64,000 nucleotides of DNA, from contig CM052354.1 in assembly GCA_028551475.1 (NCBI GenBank), forward strand, positions 25,505,258-25,569,257. Direction: 5' to 3'. This DNA comes from Casuarina equisetifolia (taxonomy: Eukaryota; Streptophyta; Magnoliopsida; Fagales; Casuarinaceae). How positions within the stretch are numbered: position 1 is the first letter of the stretch; each line of letters begins with the position of its first letter. The notes below the pieces were generated by a model, which was not told where the DNA came from, searched no databases, and saw only the letters and a list, made by a program, of their open reading frames with translations. Shown in pieces: positions 46,821 to 60,475 of this stretch. A program made the translations under genes and the position numbers.

Positions 46821-49000
46821 GCTGAAAATCCTAAGTCCTTTTTAATCATGACCACTCATTGAAAAAAGCCATTTTTGGTTCAAGAGGGTCATCATAGTCC
46901 ACTGATCCAAAAGTTGCATGTATATATCCTCGTATCATTTTCGACGAGGAAAAGAAGAGGCTAGAAGTACTCACGTACTTATGTCATTGAAGTTTGATGG
47001 GATATGTCTAATATAGTCGTATGCGTTACATGATGTTTATGTTTCCTAGCAATATTTCGTGTAATTGGGCAATAAACTTTCAACACTATTGTATTTTGAG
47101 TGAATTATTAGTAAGCGATATATGTCCTGCCTTTTGTGGCCATTTAGATTCATTTTGAGCGTTTATTATGTTGGAATATTTGTACAAGAAAAGCACCCAT
47201 TCCTATTGATAGGTATTAGAATCTCTTTATCCCACCTTCTGTTCAAGTTCCGTAGGTTCGTTATCTTTTCAACGTTCTTGCACTTACGTCCGATTTGTTT
47301 GAATTAAGAAAAAGGAAAAAAGGTTAAATATTTTGACTTTACCTTTGATTTATCACTATTTTGACTTGCGATTATCAAATCAATTATGAGTAAGACTTTC
47401 CCCATTTATTGAAGAATATTGGATGTCTTACTACTTTTAGGAGACAATAATTTTTTATTTTAGAAGGTTTTATATTGTATCTCCTCAATGAAGCTCTTAG
47501 TTGGATAAGGTAAACCCTGTTGAGGACTTCACGATACTACTGTCATTTATAATCTTGAAGTCCTTGCTAGTTCCCAAGAATAACCTTTAATGTCCTGCTT
47601 TTATATTCTAAACAAACGATTAGAATGAACTTTTCCATCATATGGCTATCTGCTAGGCAAATCATGTGATAATGGACTTGGATAGATGATCAACGCCAAC
47701 CACGTTCATTTTCCTGGATTTAGCATTCAAGTTGGGCCCATGCTCTTAATATTTACTTTGCTAAAAAAATACATTGGTGGATTTTCACAACCTTGTAGAC
47801 ATTTTAACCTGCGTCCACCAATTGCTCCTTCATTTTATGTTTTCTTTTCATTCATTGCTTCTTTGCTTGAGTTACGTTTTGGACTTAGATTCTTTAGGTA
47901 CCTCTTTTTTAACGATTAGCCAAACTGTGTATTTTGTAGCCCATGTACGTGAGTCATTTTTATTTAATATCATGCTTCCTTTAGGTTACTGGATCTTATG
48001 CTTTATTATAATTTTTCTTATGTTACCCACACTCTTTAATAAGAAAAGATGAGAAAATAATTTACAATGTGAAGATCTTCTTCACATGTTCCTAACTCCA
48101 ATTTGATCAACATGATTTATTAGATCAAAGTGGGTTGAAATTTTTAAAAGAAAATTACAAGTCAACACATGAGATAGTACATTGGGCCTCTCTCTTCTTC
48201 CCCACCACCAATTTGACCTTTAACCCCATGTCATCTCTTACACTTTTTTTGCTTTCCTTTCATCTCCTTTTTATCCCTTCCCTTTTGCTTCCTCAATACC
48301 ATTTTTTTTCTCTCCAGTTCATCATTTTCCCTTGTCAAATCCTAGCATCCTTAGCATTCTTTACTATTGGCAAACGTATCTATCACCTTTTCTCACTTCA
48401 TATCCTCTTTCCTCCCTTATTGCCACCTAACTCTACCACTTCTAATCCTTTCTTTCCTACAATTGACTTGACATTTATTAAATCTAACATGCCTTCATGT
48501 CGCACACTCAGCAACCTCATTACACCTCCTCAGCCACTCTTAATGATCTTTTCAATTTTGACTAATTTTATCATTTCTATAAATATATATGGAGAAGTCT
48601 ACCAATTTTCAAAAAGGAAACAAAATTTTATAGGATTTCTCAAACCTTATTCTATTTTTGTTAAATAAATATGGGTGTCAGGAACCTGGTTATCAAACTT
48701 AAAGCCTTTTAGCCCTAGGTGACATAAGCTATCAACTAAGCCATACGCTTACTAATACCATAATATTTTTGTGTTTTCCTACACCCTTTTGCGTTAAGAT
48801 TTACTCGTTTAAACATTTTAAGGTGCAAAGAGAAGTCACTTGGTACGACCAACAAAAATTTTGGCAATAAAAATAAAAGTCAAGGAGCATTTAGGGTGGG
48901 ACTAAAGTTGTTGTACTAGCTTCTGATAAGTGTTTTCCTGGGCGGTGATGCTCATAAACAGGACACCCTAACCTAAGGGAGCCAATAATGAATCCGAACG

Positions 49001-52000
49001 TTTAATTTCTTCTTTGTTGCTCTCTCTCTGTAATTGGAAGTTCCCATGTCGTGAGCTTCTTACCATGTATTTCCAGTTTAGAGAGATGCCTATGAAACAG
49101 TCCTTGCCTGCATTGGTTACGTGAGATGCCAGTCCGTGATGTCCTTCAGTGCTAGCATCAGGCCCACAAGTAAACCGACCTGCTTCCTTCCGATCCTTCA
49201 ACTACTACTGTAAGCAGTATACCGTCCTTAAATGCACCAGACCAAAGAAACAGATCGAAGTTCCATGGCCAAACAATCTCAAACTAGATGAAAGGGATGG
49301 CATTCAACTTGGGTCATGAACCCTTCAAAATAATGTTTACTAATCCGTATTCTATTCGCTAATAGCAAGGACCCCAACCCATGACAATTATGGCGTTATC
49401 TACTTTTTGTACACATTTAGGAGGCCGGGAATAGGACGGCTGATAATGGATAGTGGGGAAACAATTTCAGGTGGCTGAAGTGATTTCAGTAGAAAGAAAC
49501 CAGAAATAACAATTAAATCGCAAATGAAGAGCACAAGTTTGTTAAATTTCAGTTCCAAATCGAGCTTTTCTTATTTTCCTTCTACTATTTCCTTAATTCC
49601 CCCTCTTTTTCACTTCTTACCAGCTTCTTCTGGACCTTTAGAGCAGAGTAGCTGACATCAGTTTCAATGTCTGACGAGAAATCTCTGAAATTGAAGCAGA
49701 ACCCATTAATCATTTGTGAACTCTGGAGCTCATAATTGAGTGCAATAACTTTCTAGTACAGGTAAGGAAAGCATGTGTGGAAACAGTCGGCACACTGTAG
49801 CTAAGAGAGTCAATCATTCGGTGCGCCCTACCTAGTTTTCTCGTCCTCATCATCATCGTCGGCAAGAAGCATGCCATTCGTATTAATCATTGCTTCTTCT
49901 CATGAAGCCAGTTATCGGGACACCACTTCTTGGATCTCGCAAAGGTATCCTAGAAATGGGTCCTTGTTTGTACCTTCTAGCATGACCTCACAAGACAGCC
50001 AAAAGGGTTGCAGGATATACACAGATGGCTTAAGGCAAGACCTACTGAGATGTGAATTACTTAATTAGATTTATAATTCTTGCAAGAGAATGCATCTACA
50101 GCACACGAGGAAAGCCCATTTGACGACAAAACTTGGGGTTATTGGATCCAAACCCAAGATATTCCTTTGGAAACATCAGTTTCCTGCGAGTTTATAGATC
50201 AAAAATAGAGACAGGTGTTAAGAGCCGTGACTGTTACAGGTTTTGTTGTGTATTTGTTTTACAAAAGGAAACAACAAACACGTAATTTGTTGGTTGGCTT
50301 TTGTGCTATATGTGTCGGCCTGATGCCCCCAACCCAAGCCCAATCTCACAGAAGTTGAGAATCTATTTCGGGATTTCTGATTCTTTGGAAGGCTTGGTCG
50401 GATCGTCAATTACCCTGCTCCCTTGAAAAGACAAGACCGCTCCGAGACGTTTCTTGGGCTCACCCCGAGATCGTCACTTTTAACTGTTAAACAATGGGGC
50501 TGCATGTATGCATACCCTTACATGACAAGGCCCAAACAACAGGGCAATCCTGTAGCCCAACTAAATGAACTAGAAATTTCATTTCAAATCACGCAGGAAG
50601 GAAGAAAGAAGTTGGAACATGTGAGAAGAGTAAGGACCAAGAGTTTACCATCATTTAATCGACATTCATTGTGTGTTACAAAATCAAACTGAAGTTAACT
50701 TTATTCATTAATGGGGCATCTTGGATTGAGAATATAGTCATGTTCTTTCTACATACAGATTAAGCAAATGAAAGAGATTAATCTTGTAACCATCATGTTC
50801 TTTCTCTTAACAACACTAAGGGTCTCAATTGTCCAATCTAGTACTACTTCCCTGAAAGTTCTTTCAGAAGGACAAATAGGGTGGACATTAATTTTACATA
50901 TGTTGCATTGTCGAACCTACTTATCTAGAGAACAGCCACAATCATCACACTTAGTAGCGTCGGCTGTATTTTTAACACACTTGAAGAGGCCAACATCGAA
51001 CGCCAAACATTTTTGGTGTGATATGAAATTTTAACATGCCCCTTCATGTTAAGAAGTGATATTTAATTAACATAAATTATCAACTTGGAAGACTCAGGAT
51101 AATGTTTTGATATGATATTAAAAATTGGAAGGCTCATCATAAAATTTGCAGGTAAGAGGTGATAAATCCTAACCATTAATAAGGTTAGACAAAATTCCGA
51201 CAAAATTTAAAAAATGCCTTGGCTTTGGGATCAGACCGGTTCATACTCATGCATCCGCTGGAACAATCGCAAGCCCACGTTGGCGCATCCACCATCACCT
51301 ACTCACCGCTGCCGACTCCTATATATACAATCCTGTAGATAGAGCCATAGTTTTAAATGAGGTTTAAGAAACATAGCTCCCATTTAGCAGCACCATCGGC
51401 GTCTAAGCCTCTCGTCTCCCTCTCTTACACCTCTTTTCCATTAGACTCTAATTGTTCTCATCAAGCTGGAGGGGGAGTTGGAAGCAATCTTTAGAAACAA
51501 TGGAAAGAACTAAAGTTGTTTTTGTGATTCAACCTATTGAAGTCATATGATTCAACTAAGCTAGTCTTATTCAACTAGTATAACCCCGATGGAACTTGTC
51601 ACTAGGGATCATGCTGGGCATAATAGGAGACAACAGCGCCAGCCACTGTGCATCGAGTTCGGATCGTGACGGCTGAAATAAAGTTATCCAGTACCTATGA
51701 AGCACTTCTGCGGACGAAATGCTCAGTCGGCTCTATCAAGCGTCGCAGTTCCACTCATTTCAGCTTTTTCCCTCTGCTTTTTGTCTGCCACTTTTCTCTG
51801 AAGTACATCAAGAAAAGGCAGAGCCCACGAGAGAGACAAGATTTGTCGTGTATACACCTTTTTGTTTGTGGTCAGGATTTGAACGTTCTCTTCCAAACCC
51901 AAGATTTCTTGCCGGCTTATAGATCAAACAATGGAAACCAATGGAAATAGGTACCACGGCTCACTTGACAATATTCCACATATTTCGGAGTCTTCCTGTC

Positions 52001-52400
52001 ACAATGCCAATTACCATGAAATGATCATAGAGGAAGCGGCAACCAACCTTTGGCAGAGTTTGATATATGTAAGTGGTGGCTACATGAGAAAGTTAATCAT
52101 CTGGGAGAAGTTTGGCTCCAACCCTCTTACTAGATCTGAAGAGGAAGTACTTTAAGTGTTTATCTTGTTGCTGTGCTGCAAAATGATGCTGAATACTTGG
52201 GTGTTTGGGGAAAAAAAGAAAATTGTAGGTGTTTGGGAAATCAGTTTTGTCACCAGCCGCGGTACGATTGTAGTGAATACAAACACATTCATGCAGAATA
52301 AAATACAAGTGCAGGCAACCACTTTTATTCAACCAGAGTGTCTTCTTTAAATGGACAGTCTGGGCAAATCGCTACTCTGAAATGACCTGTCCTGCTTCAG
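49001..52400. other. Intergenic region with a possible promoter
   Basis: No family-recognisable protein. A good TATA-like CTATATATAC near 51,318 lies in locally GC-rich sequence. It is followed by a CT-rich leader-like stretch at 51,410-51,440, then short frames at 51,648-51,950 and 51,931-52,155. A non-coding RNA or decayed gene could start here, but nothing proves it. A short similarity links 50,148-50,200 and 51,894-51,935 (CCAAACCCAAGAT and TTATAGATCAAA in both). Confidence 0.3.
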
Positions 52401-55400
52401 TCGCAAAGCAAGAGAGGAAAAACAGAGGGAAGAGTGCTACCGCGTTTCCTCAAATCTGAAAAGCCTGCAGACATGGCAAAGAATAGAGTCATTTACGGCC
52501 AATTTCCAAGAATGTAGAAGTAACCATTTTCCTTATACAGGAAATACATGCAGATTGGATATGGCACGTACAAGAAGAATGTTAGTGAAATGAAATATTT
52601 CAGTATTTTTCAGGGAAGTTGAATGGCTCCTTGTTTTCTTCTTTTACAGCTTTCCAGGAAAAGATCTGGCCATTGCAGCCAGTCAGCTGCTAGCCCAGGA
52701 GAAACTTACCACGAGAACTGGTGATATATGGCCAACTTATGCGTGTTACTAACTATAGTCAACCCCACCCGCTAAGCCCCCAAACAGAACCCACGGAAAA
52801 AGAAAAAAAGAAAATAGACACGTCCAGTTACATGTAGAACCTAAACACGGTTACTGAAAAATGAAAAATCAACTTGAGCAAAATTCATATCATCCAACAG
52901 AGAAAGTCCAAGCGTAAAAGAAGGATATATCTCACTACAAAGGCATTCGTATCATTTCTCTTCAGAGTGAGTAGCTCAAAACCACCCACCCTCCAAAACA
53001 AAAAAACCAAACACCGCAATCTTGAGAAGGAAGAGAAATCTAATAATTTGTAGAATGTAAACACAGTTACTGCAGAAAAATCAATTTTGTACAAATTCTT
53101 GCAACCCGGCAGAAGTTGAGATACAAAGCACGCTATCCCAGTAAACAACTTTCATACAATTCTCAAGTGATAAGGTCAGCTAGCCTTACTGGTCTATTTT
53201 TACAACTTTAACCTCATATAATGCAGTAATACAGTAAGCAAGTCAGAGAAAATTCTTTTGCATTTTCTATGTGGGAGTTGGAACTTACAGCATTTGGTTT
53301 AGGGTTCAGGAATTTAACTTAAAAAAGATTCCTAAAGGCTCGTGTAACGGCATTATTTTGAAAAAAGCAAGCAAAACAAGCATAATCCCAATGCTCCACA
53401 ATATGCAGCATAAGCCTCAAGGCGAAGGTGTAATTACCTTACATGCCACTCAGTTCTACAACTACTCACTACTTTTATGGAGCAATTCAACTTTAACAAG
53501 ACTAGTCAATTTGAAAAGTAGAAAAAAACAAGAGGACTTTCATGGCCACAGTCACAATAAAAGCGAGTAGCAAACATCTATTCAAATCTTAAATAGCATA
53601 CACACAAATTTAGCGATTCTGTCAAATTCAGACATGCAGATCTCAGTCAATCTGATTTTCAAGATTAACGAATATTTGTTCCAAGAGTTTTCAATTCCTA
53701 AAAGTAATGAAAGAGGGAGAAAAACCAAATTGTGACAGTGTTAACTCATAGGAGTATACTCCACTGCCATAGGTAACCATTTGCTTTTTTTAATGTATCT
53801 GGAAGGACCAATAATTCTTTCCAAGACAAGAGATATTTGTCTTTAGGAATTTAATCTAAAAAGTGATTTATAGAGATTTTCTAAAACGTTCTAGACCTTA
53901 TGCGTTATTCCTGATTTTTAGTCTCCAGTAAATCAAAGTACAGTACTTGGAAAACACGAACTTTTGCCTGACTAGGCTTTCTCAATTGTAAGGAAGACAA
54001 CAAGTATAGCTGTATACCGAAAGCTTGTCCAACAACAGCTTCAGAAATATTGGTGTCATTGATCAAATTGACATTCCAAATTTCAGCTAGCATACTCCAA
54101 AAGAACTCACAAGACTTTCCAATGATCTCGCAGCCTACAACATAAGACTGCCACCTCCAAATATAAGCAGAAATGGCTATGCCTCCACTTGACCCCAAAT
54201 CAATGTCAACCCAACCCAACTTATACTTGTTTCCATCACGCACATAAGGATTGCCGGGTAATTGATGGGATATAAAGTATCTAGAGATTCTATAACATTC
54301 CCATCGAACACCCCTAGAAAATGTAGGTGAATGAATCTCAACGCATTAAAATAGAGCAAATTCAACACTATGCAAACATAAACCCACTTTCAGAGCTGGT
54401 AAATGAACCAATATTAAGGGGCCTACAACCATTCATTGATGTCCACCACAAAGAAATGTTCACATGAAAAATGTTTATCTTGACACAACCAAAAAATAAA
54501 AGAAAAAGTTTGCTCAAGCATTTCAGCAGCAGAAGAGGATTTGATGGCATCTAAGCTAGAAACTTTAGGAAATCTGGGATTCTTCAAGGACTCAGAAAAG
54601 CATCCAAAGTCATCTCAGTCTACCATTTGCAGGGACTCTGTTTAGTCTGAACAATAAGCTCCTTCCTCACGAGTAATAATTTGGAATAATCTAAAGTGTA
54701 AATTAAGCCCCCTCAATCTCCTTTGAAACATATCCATAGAAAATACATTCAAAGAAAAATACACATTTTATTGTTTGTCCCTATGCCTAGACCTTTCAAA
54801 CCGTACTAAAGGAGTATGCAAGCTTAGGATGATGACCAGATTTGGGACGGATGCTATTCCAAACTTGGCCCTGATTAGGGACCATAGCTCTGTATGGTCA
54901 ATATTTTCATGGCAATAGAAGAGTTTCACCCAAATCAGGTTAGAAGCACTTGAGAATTTGTGGTCAATCAAGGCTATGCATCACAAATGGGCTCAATCTA
55001 AAGTTATGCAGACTGCCAAATTTCAGTTTTAACCAAGAAGATATTGGTCAAAAGTGTTTAAAATATGACCTGATTACAAAACTAATTAATTCCCAATTAT
55101 CTTGTTTTTAAGATATGATTCAAGAGATTTGCCTAAACCAAAAAAAATACTCCTAATGAGTACACACGCAGAGAATATAATTTCCACAGAATTTAGGCCT
55201 TTTAAACCATATAAGTTTTTCAATAATGACCAGAAATTATAAGGTTTGATATCTTGAACATGGCCCGAATGACCAATCATATCTCCAAAGGGTTGAGCAA
55301 TGCAGTGTGCGGTCAAAGACATTGAACATCTATCAGTAAGAAACTTGGCAATTTGGGATTGATCAATGACAGAGAAAATCATCCTCAGTCAGCTGAAACT

Positions 55401-57125
55401 AAGTTATCCAGCTTAACACTGAGTTGGGATTGAACCTGTAGGTTCTCTGGTCATAAATGCTAAATTGCAAGAACTAAATTGTAAAATTAACCATAATTAA
55501 CCTCCTCGGAGCTTTTTAGGAGATACTATACTTATCATAAGAAAATAACAAACACTAGCATACTGGTTGTGCCTAATGCAAGCTTAGGATGATATCATTA
55601 GTTTTATTGTTGCAATATTGAACTAGGTGCTAATAAGCAACCAGGTCTCTAGCAGTCTATATTTATTCCACAAAATGAAGCTCCTTTATAGGCTGAAGAA
55701 CATTTACTCTTTTCCCAGCTAATCCTTGGTGAGAATTTGATAAACTTAGATAAGACAAATCTACTTACTCAGGAAAAAGTAAAATCTTCTCTTTTGAAAG
55801 AAGCATGCAGTGGGGTTACAGAGTGTCCTTCTACAAGTTTTAACCTAAAAATTTTAGAAGATTAAATTGTCGATAAATACATAGAAATATACATTTATAT
55901 ATCTAATGCAGTTACATAAGCAATTCTCCTCTGATGCCACCACTGTGGATAAGCTGCAGAGAGTAGGAATGCCTGGTGGTTCAAGATGGCAAGACGAGGA
56001 AGATCACAAAGACAACTGAAAAACACAGAGAACATTAAGTCCAAGAGGCATCATTGCCAGGACATTTGCTTTGACAATGACCAAATTGCAGTGAATATAC
56101 TCCTCTTCAGTAGTAACGCTTTTGTCAGGAACAGTTTACCAATTAATAAACCAATACAACCTTTAAACAGATATTGTTGGAGTGGAAAAAAGAATAACAA
56201 AATGCATCCATAAATCAGTCAGAAGTGAGTCGGAAGGGGTCTATTCAAACAGAATAAGGAGTACCTTCATTGGTATTGGTAAAACAGTTAAAAAGTGAAA
56301 GGTATCAACAGGATTGGCTCTCGGCACGGGAACAGTACAGTTAGTTTCCTTACATTTAAAGATGAATGTCACATGTAATGAAGTCTTGACAAGTGTGTTC
56401 AAGACTAAACTGGATAGTCCACTAACATCTATCAATTATTGGCTTGCTCTTACCTTTCCTCCTAACCTTTGTATTTACTAAGAATTGCTTAATACACTAG
56501 CATTATAGCGACCAAGACAGTACCAACCATCATCTCTTACACTCCCAATCCACTTCAAAAAGCCAAGCATCATCTGTTACCCTCCTAATCCGATTCAGAC
56601 CAAGTAAGGTACACACAACTCATAAGTTAATAATAAAATTTTCAATTAGCAGCAACTAATTAATCAAACATAACTACACCAGCATTCTCAACGTCAACAT
56701 TCACCACTACCACTAATGACAGATAAACAAACACAAACCAACACCCCCCCCCCCCCCCCCACCTTTTCCGGAGCTTCAAAATCCCAAGCCCCGTATACAA
56801 GAACCTCGAAAGCCGTCAGTCAAAACCTCAAAATACAAACAACCACATCACCATAACTATCCACAACGTGATGCACCCATCTAAGCAGAAGTTGCCGAAA
56901 ACAAATCCCAAAGCACAAAACAAGCTATGCCCGCAACTTATGTTAAGGCAAAATAATTCAAAAACCAAAAACCATGATCCGTACCACAAATTTCACAATC
57001 ACAAACACGAAATCATAAGAAACCCATTCCTAAAAGGCACAAGAAAGATACCCACATCACCAAAATTCATTTCTCCAATCATAAATCAATTCCACCAGAT
57101 CATAAAACAAAGAGATTGCTCTCAC
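52401..57125. other. Region downstream of the B14.5a-like gene
   Basis: Minus-strand frames (53,905-54,243; 55,086-55,382) have no recognisable domain. Because the B14.5a-like stop codon is followed directly by a donor-like GTGAG, part of this region may be 3'-UTR intron and exon of that gene. A 17-C tract sits at 56,744-56,760. No other gene supported. Confidence 0.35.
56744..56760 (+). repeat. Poly-C tract
   Basis: 17 consecutive C preceded by ACAAACCAACA. Same length as the tract at 13,742. Confidence 0.9.
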
Positions 57126-57506
57126 CTATTGCTGGTACCCTCCGCCGCGGGCATTTTCGTCTTCCTCGACCTTGGCGGTGAGATAGACTCTGGGGAAGTC
57201 GGAGACATCAAAAGTCTTCTCCTTCATCATCCTCTCGACGTCGGCCTTCTTGAGCACGGTCCGGCGGATGGGAGGACGGTTGCGGCGCTGGTCACGGGTG
57301 TAGTACTTGATGTCGAAGACGGTCTCCGGGTCGGAGGCGGGGACCCAGGGCTGGACCTTCGTCGTGGCCGGACAGGTGAGCCGGTACTCCAGGGCACCTG
57401 GCACAGCCGATCTGTACTCCGGGCCAGCGCAAGGCCCGGTGATCTCCCACGGCTTCTTGATGTAGCGCTTCAGGGTCTGGAGGAATGAAGAGGCTGCCTT
57501 CGCCAT
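57126..57506 (-). CDS. Mitochondrial complex I subunit B14.5a (NDUFA7)-like protein
   Basis: Small basic protein of 126 residues, start MAKAASSFLQTLKRYIKKPW at 57,506. It resembles the plant counterpart of the complex I accessory subunit B14.5a/NDUFA7. The supporting feature is the YYTRDQRR segment (about residues 68-75), which matches the YYxTRDxRR core I recall for that family, within a short basic protein of similar size. No transmembrane segment is visible. Such accessory subunits sit at the matrix-arm/membrane-arm junction and have no catalytic residues. The gene is GC-richer than its flanks and intact. The stop TAG (57,126-57,128) is followed at once by GTGAG, a likely donor of a 3'-UTR intron. 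Family call from memory of motif and length; a search would settle it. Confidence 0.75.
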   Translation of the reverse strand: MAKAASSFLQTLKRYIKKPWEITGPCAGPEYRSAVPGALEYRLTCPATTKVQPWVPASDPETVFDIKYYTRDQRRNRPPIRRTVLKKADVERMMKEKTFDVSDFPRVYLTAKVEEDENARGGGYQQ

Positions 57507-57635
57507 TTCACTTGCTGAATGCTACCCAGCCAATGCTCCCTGAACAAGTATAGAGTGTGTTTTCAATTAATGCCCGTCTAATTTCCTAGAAGACCATCAT
57601 GTTAATTATTACCTTATTATAAACAAAGGGAGAAA

Positions 57636-57650
57636 TAGAGTATATATAGA
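57636..57650 (-). promoter_or_regulatory. Possible TATA box of the B14.5a-like gene
   Basis: CTATATATA on the minus strand, about 135 bases upstream of the ATG at 57,506. Position and sequence suit a plant TATA box, but the flank is AT-rich, so chance is possible. Confidence 0.4.
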
Positions 57651-57659
57651 ATATATTCT

Positions 57660-59400
57660 TATTTTCAAGAGAAAATATACATAAACCATACTCTAAGCAC
57701 TTAAAGTTATTTTCACAGGCTAAATTTTTAGAAAGTTGGTTAAGATTTGGTTTTTGCTTCGAATACAATGTAAGACGAAATAAATTCCAAGAAAATTATG
57801 ATAAGGAGCTAACATTTCGTAAATTTTTATGTTATCATAATATTTATTGTAAACATAAATTATATTATCTATTTTTATGATGTCAAGATAAAAAATATTG
57901 TACTAATCAAAATTCGAAGAAATATTTAAGATTTTACTTGTTATTAAATAAAAATGAGTGAAATATAAACTCTATATTAATCTATTTTAAATATTCATAT
58001 TATCGTATCATCTTATAAAAGGCTTCTATCCCATTAAGATAAAGTTATCCAATGCTAAAAATATGTTGCCATAATTAATTCTATGACTTGAAAAATTATT
58101 CATAACTTAATTTATAAGTAATTTTAGATAAAATAAAATTTAAAAATTTATTTTCAAAACTTTTCATTTTACATTATCAAGTTAAAAAGTTTAAATATCA
58201 AACATAAATAATGGTCTGAATATTATATGGTCATTTTTTTATTTAAACTTTAGTTCAATAATTTTTTTTTTTATATGAGATTTTTTGTTTTGCATATACT
58301 CTCATTTAACCTAAATTTTAATAGTTAGTTAAAAGATTTAAAGGTTTAATCTAAAATGTAGTTTATAAATTAAAAATAATTTTTTAATTTAAATTTGATC
58401 TTAAAAATCATATTTCGTGTTGTAAGCGAATAAAAATGATGATTATTAGATTACATTTATTTCTTCGTAAATGAAAAGACTTGATCAAATGTTAGAAAAC
58501 CGGGCAATTAAGGAGAGACCATAGGATGTTCAATGAATCGCGCGGTCAACAGGAGTTATCTGGACAATGCACATGGTTTATGAGACAACACATATCGGTA
58601 CGGCACACCTATCCACCTCGGGAAAGTGTAACGTGTCTTCCAGTGTCCTTGATTAAGCGTAAAATGTTAAAATATAGTAATAAGTCTTATATTATTAAAT
58701 AATTTATTAAAAATTATAAAATAAGGAGTTATCCCATCTATTGAGTTTATTATTTAACGCAGTATCAAAATTAAATTTTTCACTAACTAAGTTTAAGTCT
58801 TATTTACGTAGTATTTGACCGTATTAAGACATGAACTTTAAATCTTACGACATTGTTCTTTTATTGGTAAATGTGTCTAAAACCGTTGCATCATAGTATC
58901 ACGAAGTGTGTTCTAGGAGCTCAAACTAAGACCGTGGAGGTTTTAAACGATATCTGAAAGCGCCAATTCTTGTCCTGTAGCGTGTACGGTTTTGGTATCA
59001 CTTCCACCATTCGAGCATCACCATTGATCCAATGGAGCATGGTGAAAACTTCTACCTCTTACTGGAATAATTGCAGGAGAAGTATTTGATAAAATGTCAA
59101 CATTTTTCCTCAACTCCACGTATTGTTTTGGGGTACAGGCTCAGAGGCGCGTCCCAGCCAGCTGATACAATCAATGATAGGCCATGACGGTATCGGCTTA
59201 AACTTCCAGAACTAAAATATGACACCTTTTTGTGGTGTCAAGAATTGTGGACGAGTATGGTGGGGAAAGGGACCAAATTGTCGGATTTAACCCCTGGCCA
59301 TGAGAGCCTAGAAAGGAGTTGCAGTGGTTGCTGAGAAGTGGGAACAAAAAAAAAAAAAAAAGTCACCAACCGTGATCTCAAAGGGCACCCTACCTCCACT
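57660..59400. other. AT-rich spacer between two divergent genes
   Basis: Separates the minus-strand B14.5a-like gene from the plus-strand NTF2 gene. 57,600-58,500 is strongly AT-rich with no frame worth naming. 58,650-58,740 has near-palindromic AATAAT/ATTATT words. An A-tract (about 59,346-59,361) lies shortly before the NTF2 gene leader. Confidence 0.45.
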
Positions 59401-59439
59401 TTCTATAATACTACAAGTTTCCAAGTAGAATCTTTGCCC

Positions 59440-59565
59440 TGTCCTTCATACCCTTTATACGCCACACTCTTCGTTTCTCTCCCCTCTGCTGCCTGCTCTC
59501 CTCTACGCCTGCAGATCTCCCTCCCTTTCTCCTTTTTTTTCTCTCGGTTCAATCATCCACTGCAG
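59440..59565 (+). other. 5'-UTR exon of the NTF2/G3BP-like gene
   Basis: CT-rich leader (CTCTCCCCTCTGCTGCCTGC) after TATA-like TTTATAC (59,454-59,460). It ends CTGCAG before a GTACC donor at 59,566. The acceptor TGTCTGTAG at 60,475 sits directly before the ATG, so a 910-base leader intron is inferred. The exon's left edge is approximate. Confidence 0.55.
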
Positions 59566-60475
59566 GTACCTTCTTTCTCTTTTCCATCTTTGCCTTTGTG
59601 ATCTGCATAAGCTGCTTATACTATTGCTTTCGACCGATCTGTTTCAGCATCTTGTATTCAGGTCAATTTTGTCTTTGTCGCGCCTGACAAAGTCCATTTC
59701 TGTTAGGGTTTTTCTTTTTTGGGTTTTTAATAATCTTTGTTTTCGTGGCTTTCGTTTTTCTTTTGCGAATATGTTTTTCATGGGCGATATGTCTTCGAAC
59801 TTATCTCTTAATTTTCATTTCTGTGTTCGTCGGATTTGGTTGCGGTTTGCTGTTTCTAGTCCTCATAAGTAACTTTTCTTTTCTTTTCTTCTCTTTACTT
59901 TTTTTCTTTTCTTTTTTCCTTTTTGGGTTGTGGAGGCTTATCTTGTCACTTCCGAACATGTATTTTGATGGTCTAATTTTCTTACTTGGTGTTTATCTCA
60001 TTCTGGGTTTGTCTCGTTTTGCTCGGTGAGCTTTTATTTCTGGATCTTTTCTATAAAACGATCTAGTAATGCTTTTGCTTTTGCAGTTGTTTGTAATCGT
60101 TAATGTGTTCATTATGAGGTAGGCATGTGGAATTTAGTGCCCTGCGACCACTAAATTTGAGGGGTCCCCACATTAAAGTTATATGTATAATGCATATTAT
60201 TGGGGTTTAATTTATGTCTTTTTCTGGAACAAACTTTACTGAATGTTAAAGGGAATCTTACAAGCTCTCTCTTTTTTCTTTCTGTAGGCTTATATGTTTT
60301 GCTAACTTTCCCAGTGTGCATTTGTTCTTAGGTCCCCTTTGTTTTCAAGTCTTTTTGGCTGGGATTTGGACCCAACAGCTGTGTCTTTTTCTTCTACTAT
60401 TTTGAGATGGTTTTTAGTTATTTTTCTTAATAGCCTTGTTTTATTTATATGATTATGTTGGAATTTTGTCTGTAG

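Larger units (their letters stand above)
44601..49000. other. Intergenic, repeat-bearing region
   Basis: Contains an AAATAA-type run (44,628-44,660), an AAAAC pentanucleotide run (46,791-46,818) and a 58-bp-period imperfect direct repeat (45,857-45,959). The frame at 48,135-48,668 is long (177 codons) but consists mainly of Phe/Leu/Ser/Pro from a pyrimidine-rich strand, so I read it as non-coding, perhaps decayed repeat DNA. Confidence 0.35.

Noticed and set aside
48135-48668. 177-codon + strand frame
   Set aside because: Composition is dominated by Phe, Leu, Ser, Pro and Ile from a pyrimidine-rich strand; no domain and no start context.
53905-54243. 112-codon minus-strand frame
   Set aside because: No recognisable domain; may be transcribed as a 3'-UTR of the B14.5a-like gene but coding is unsupported.
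56868-57488. 206-codon + strand frame overlapping the B14.5a-like gene
   Set aside because: It is the antisense shadow of the conserved minus-strand gene plus low-complexity upstream sequence; no family resemblance.
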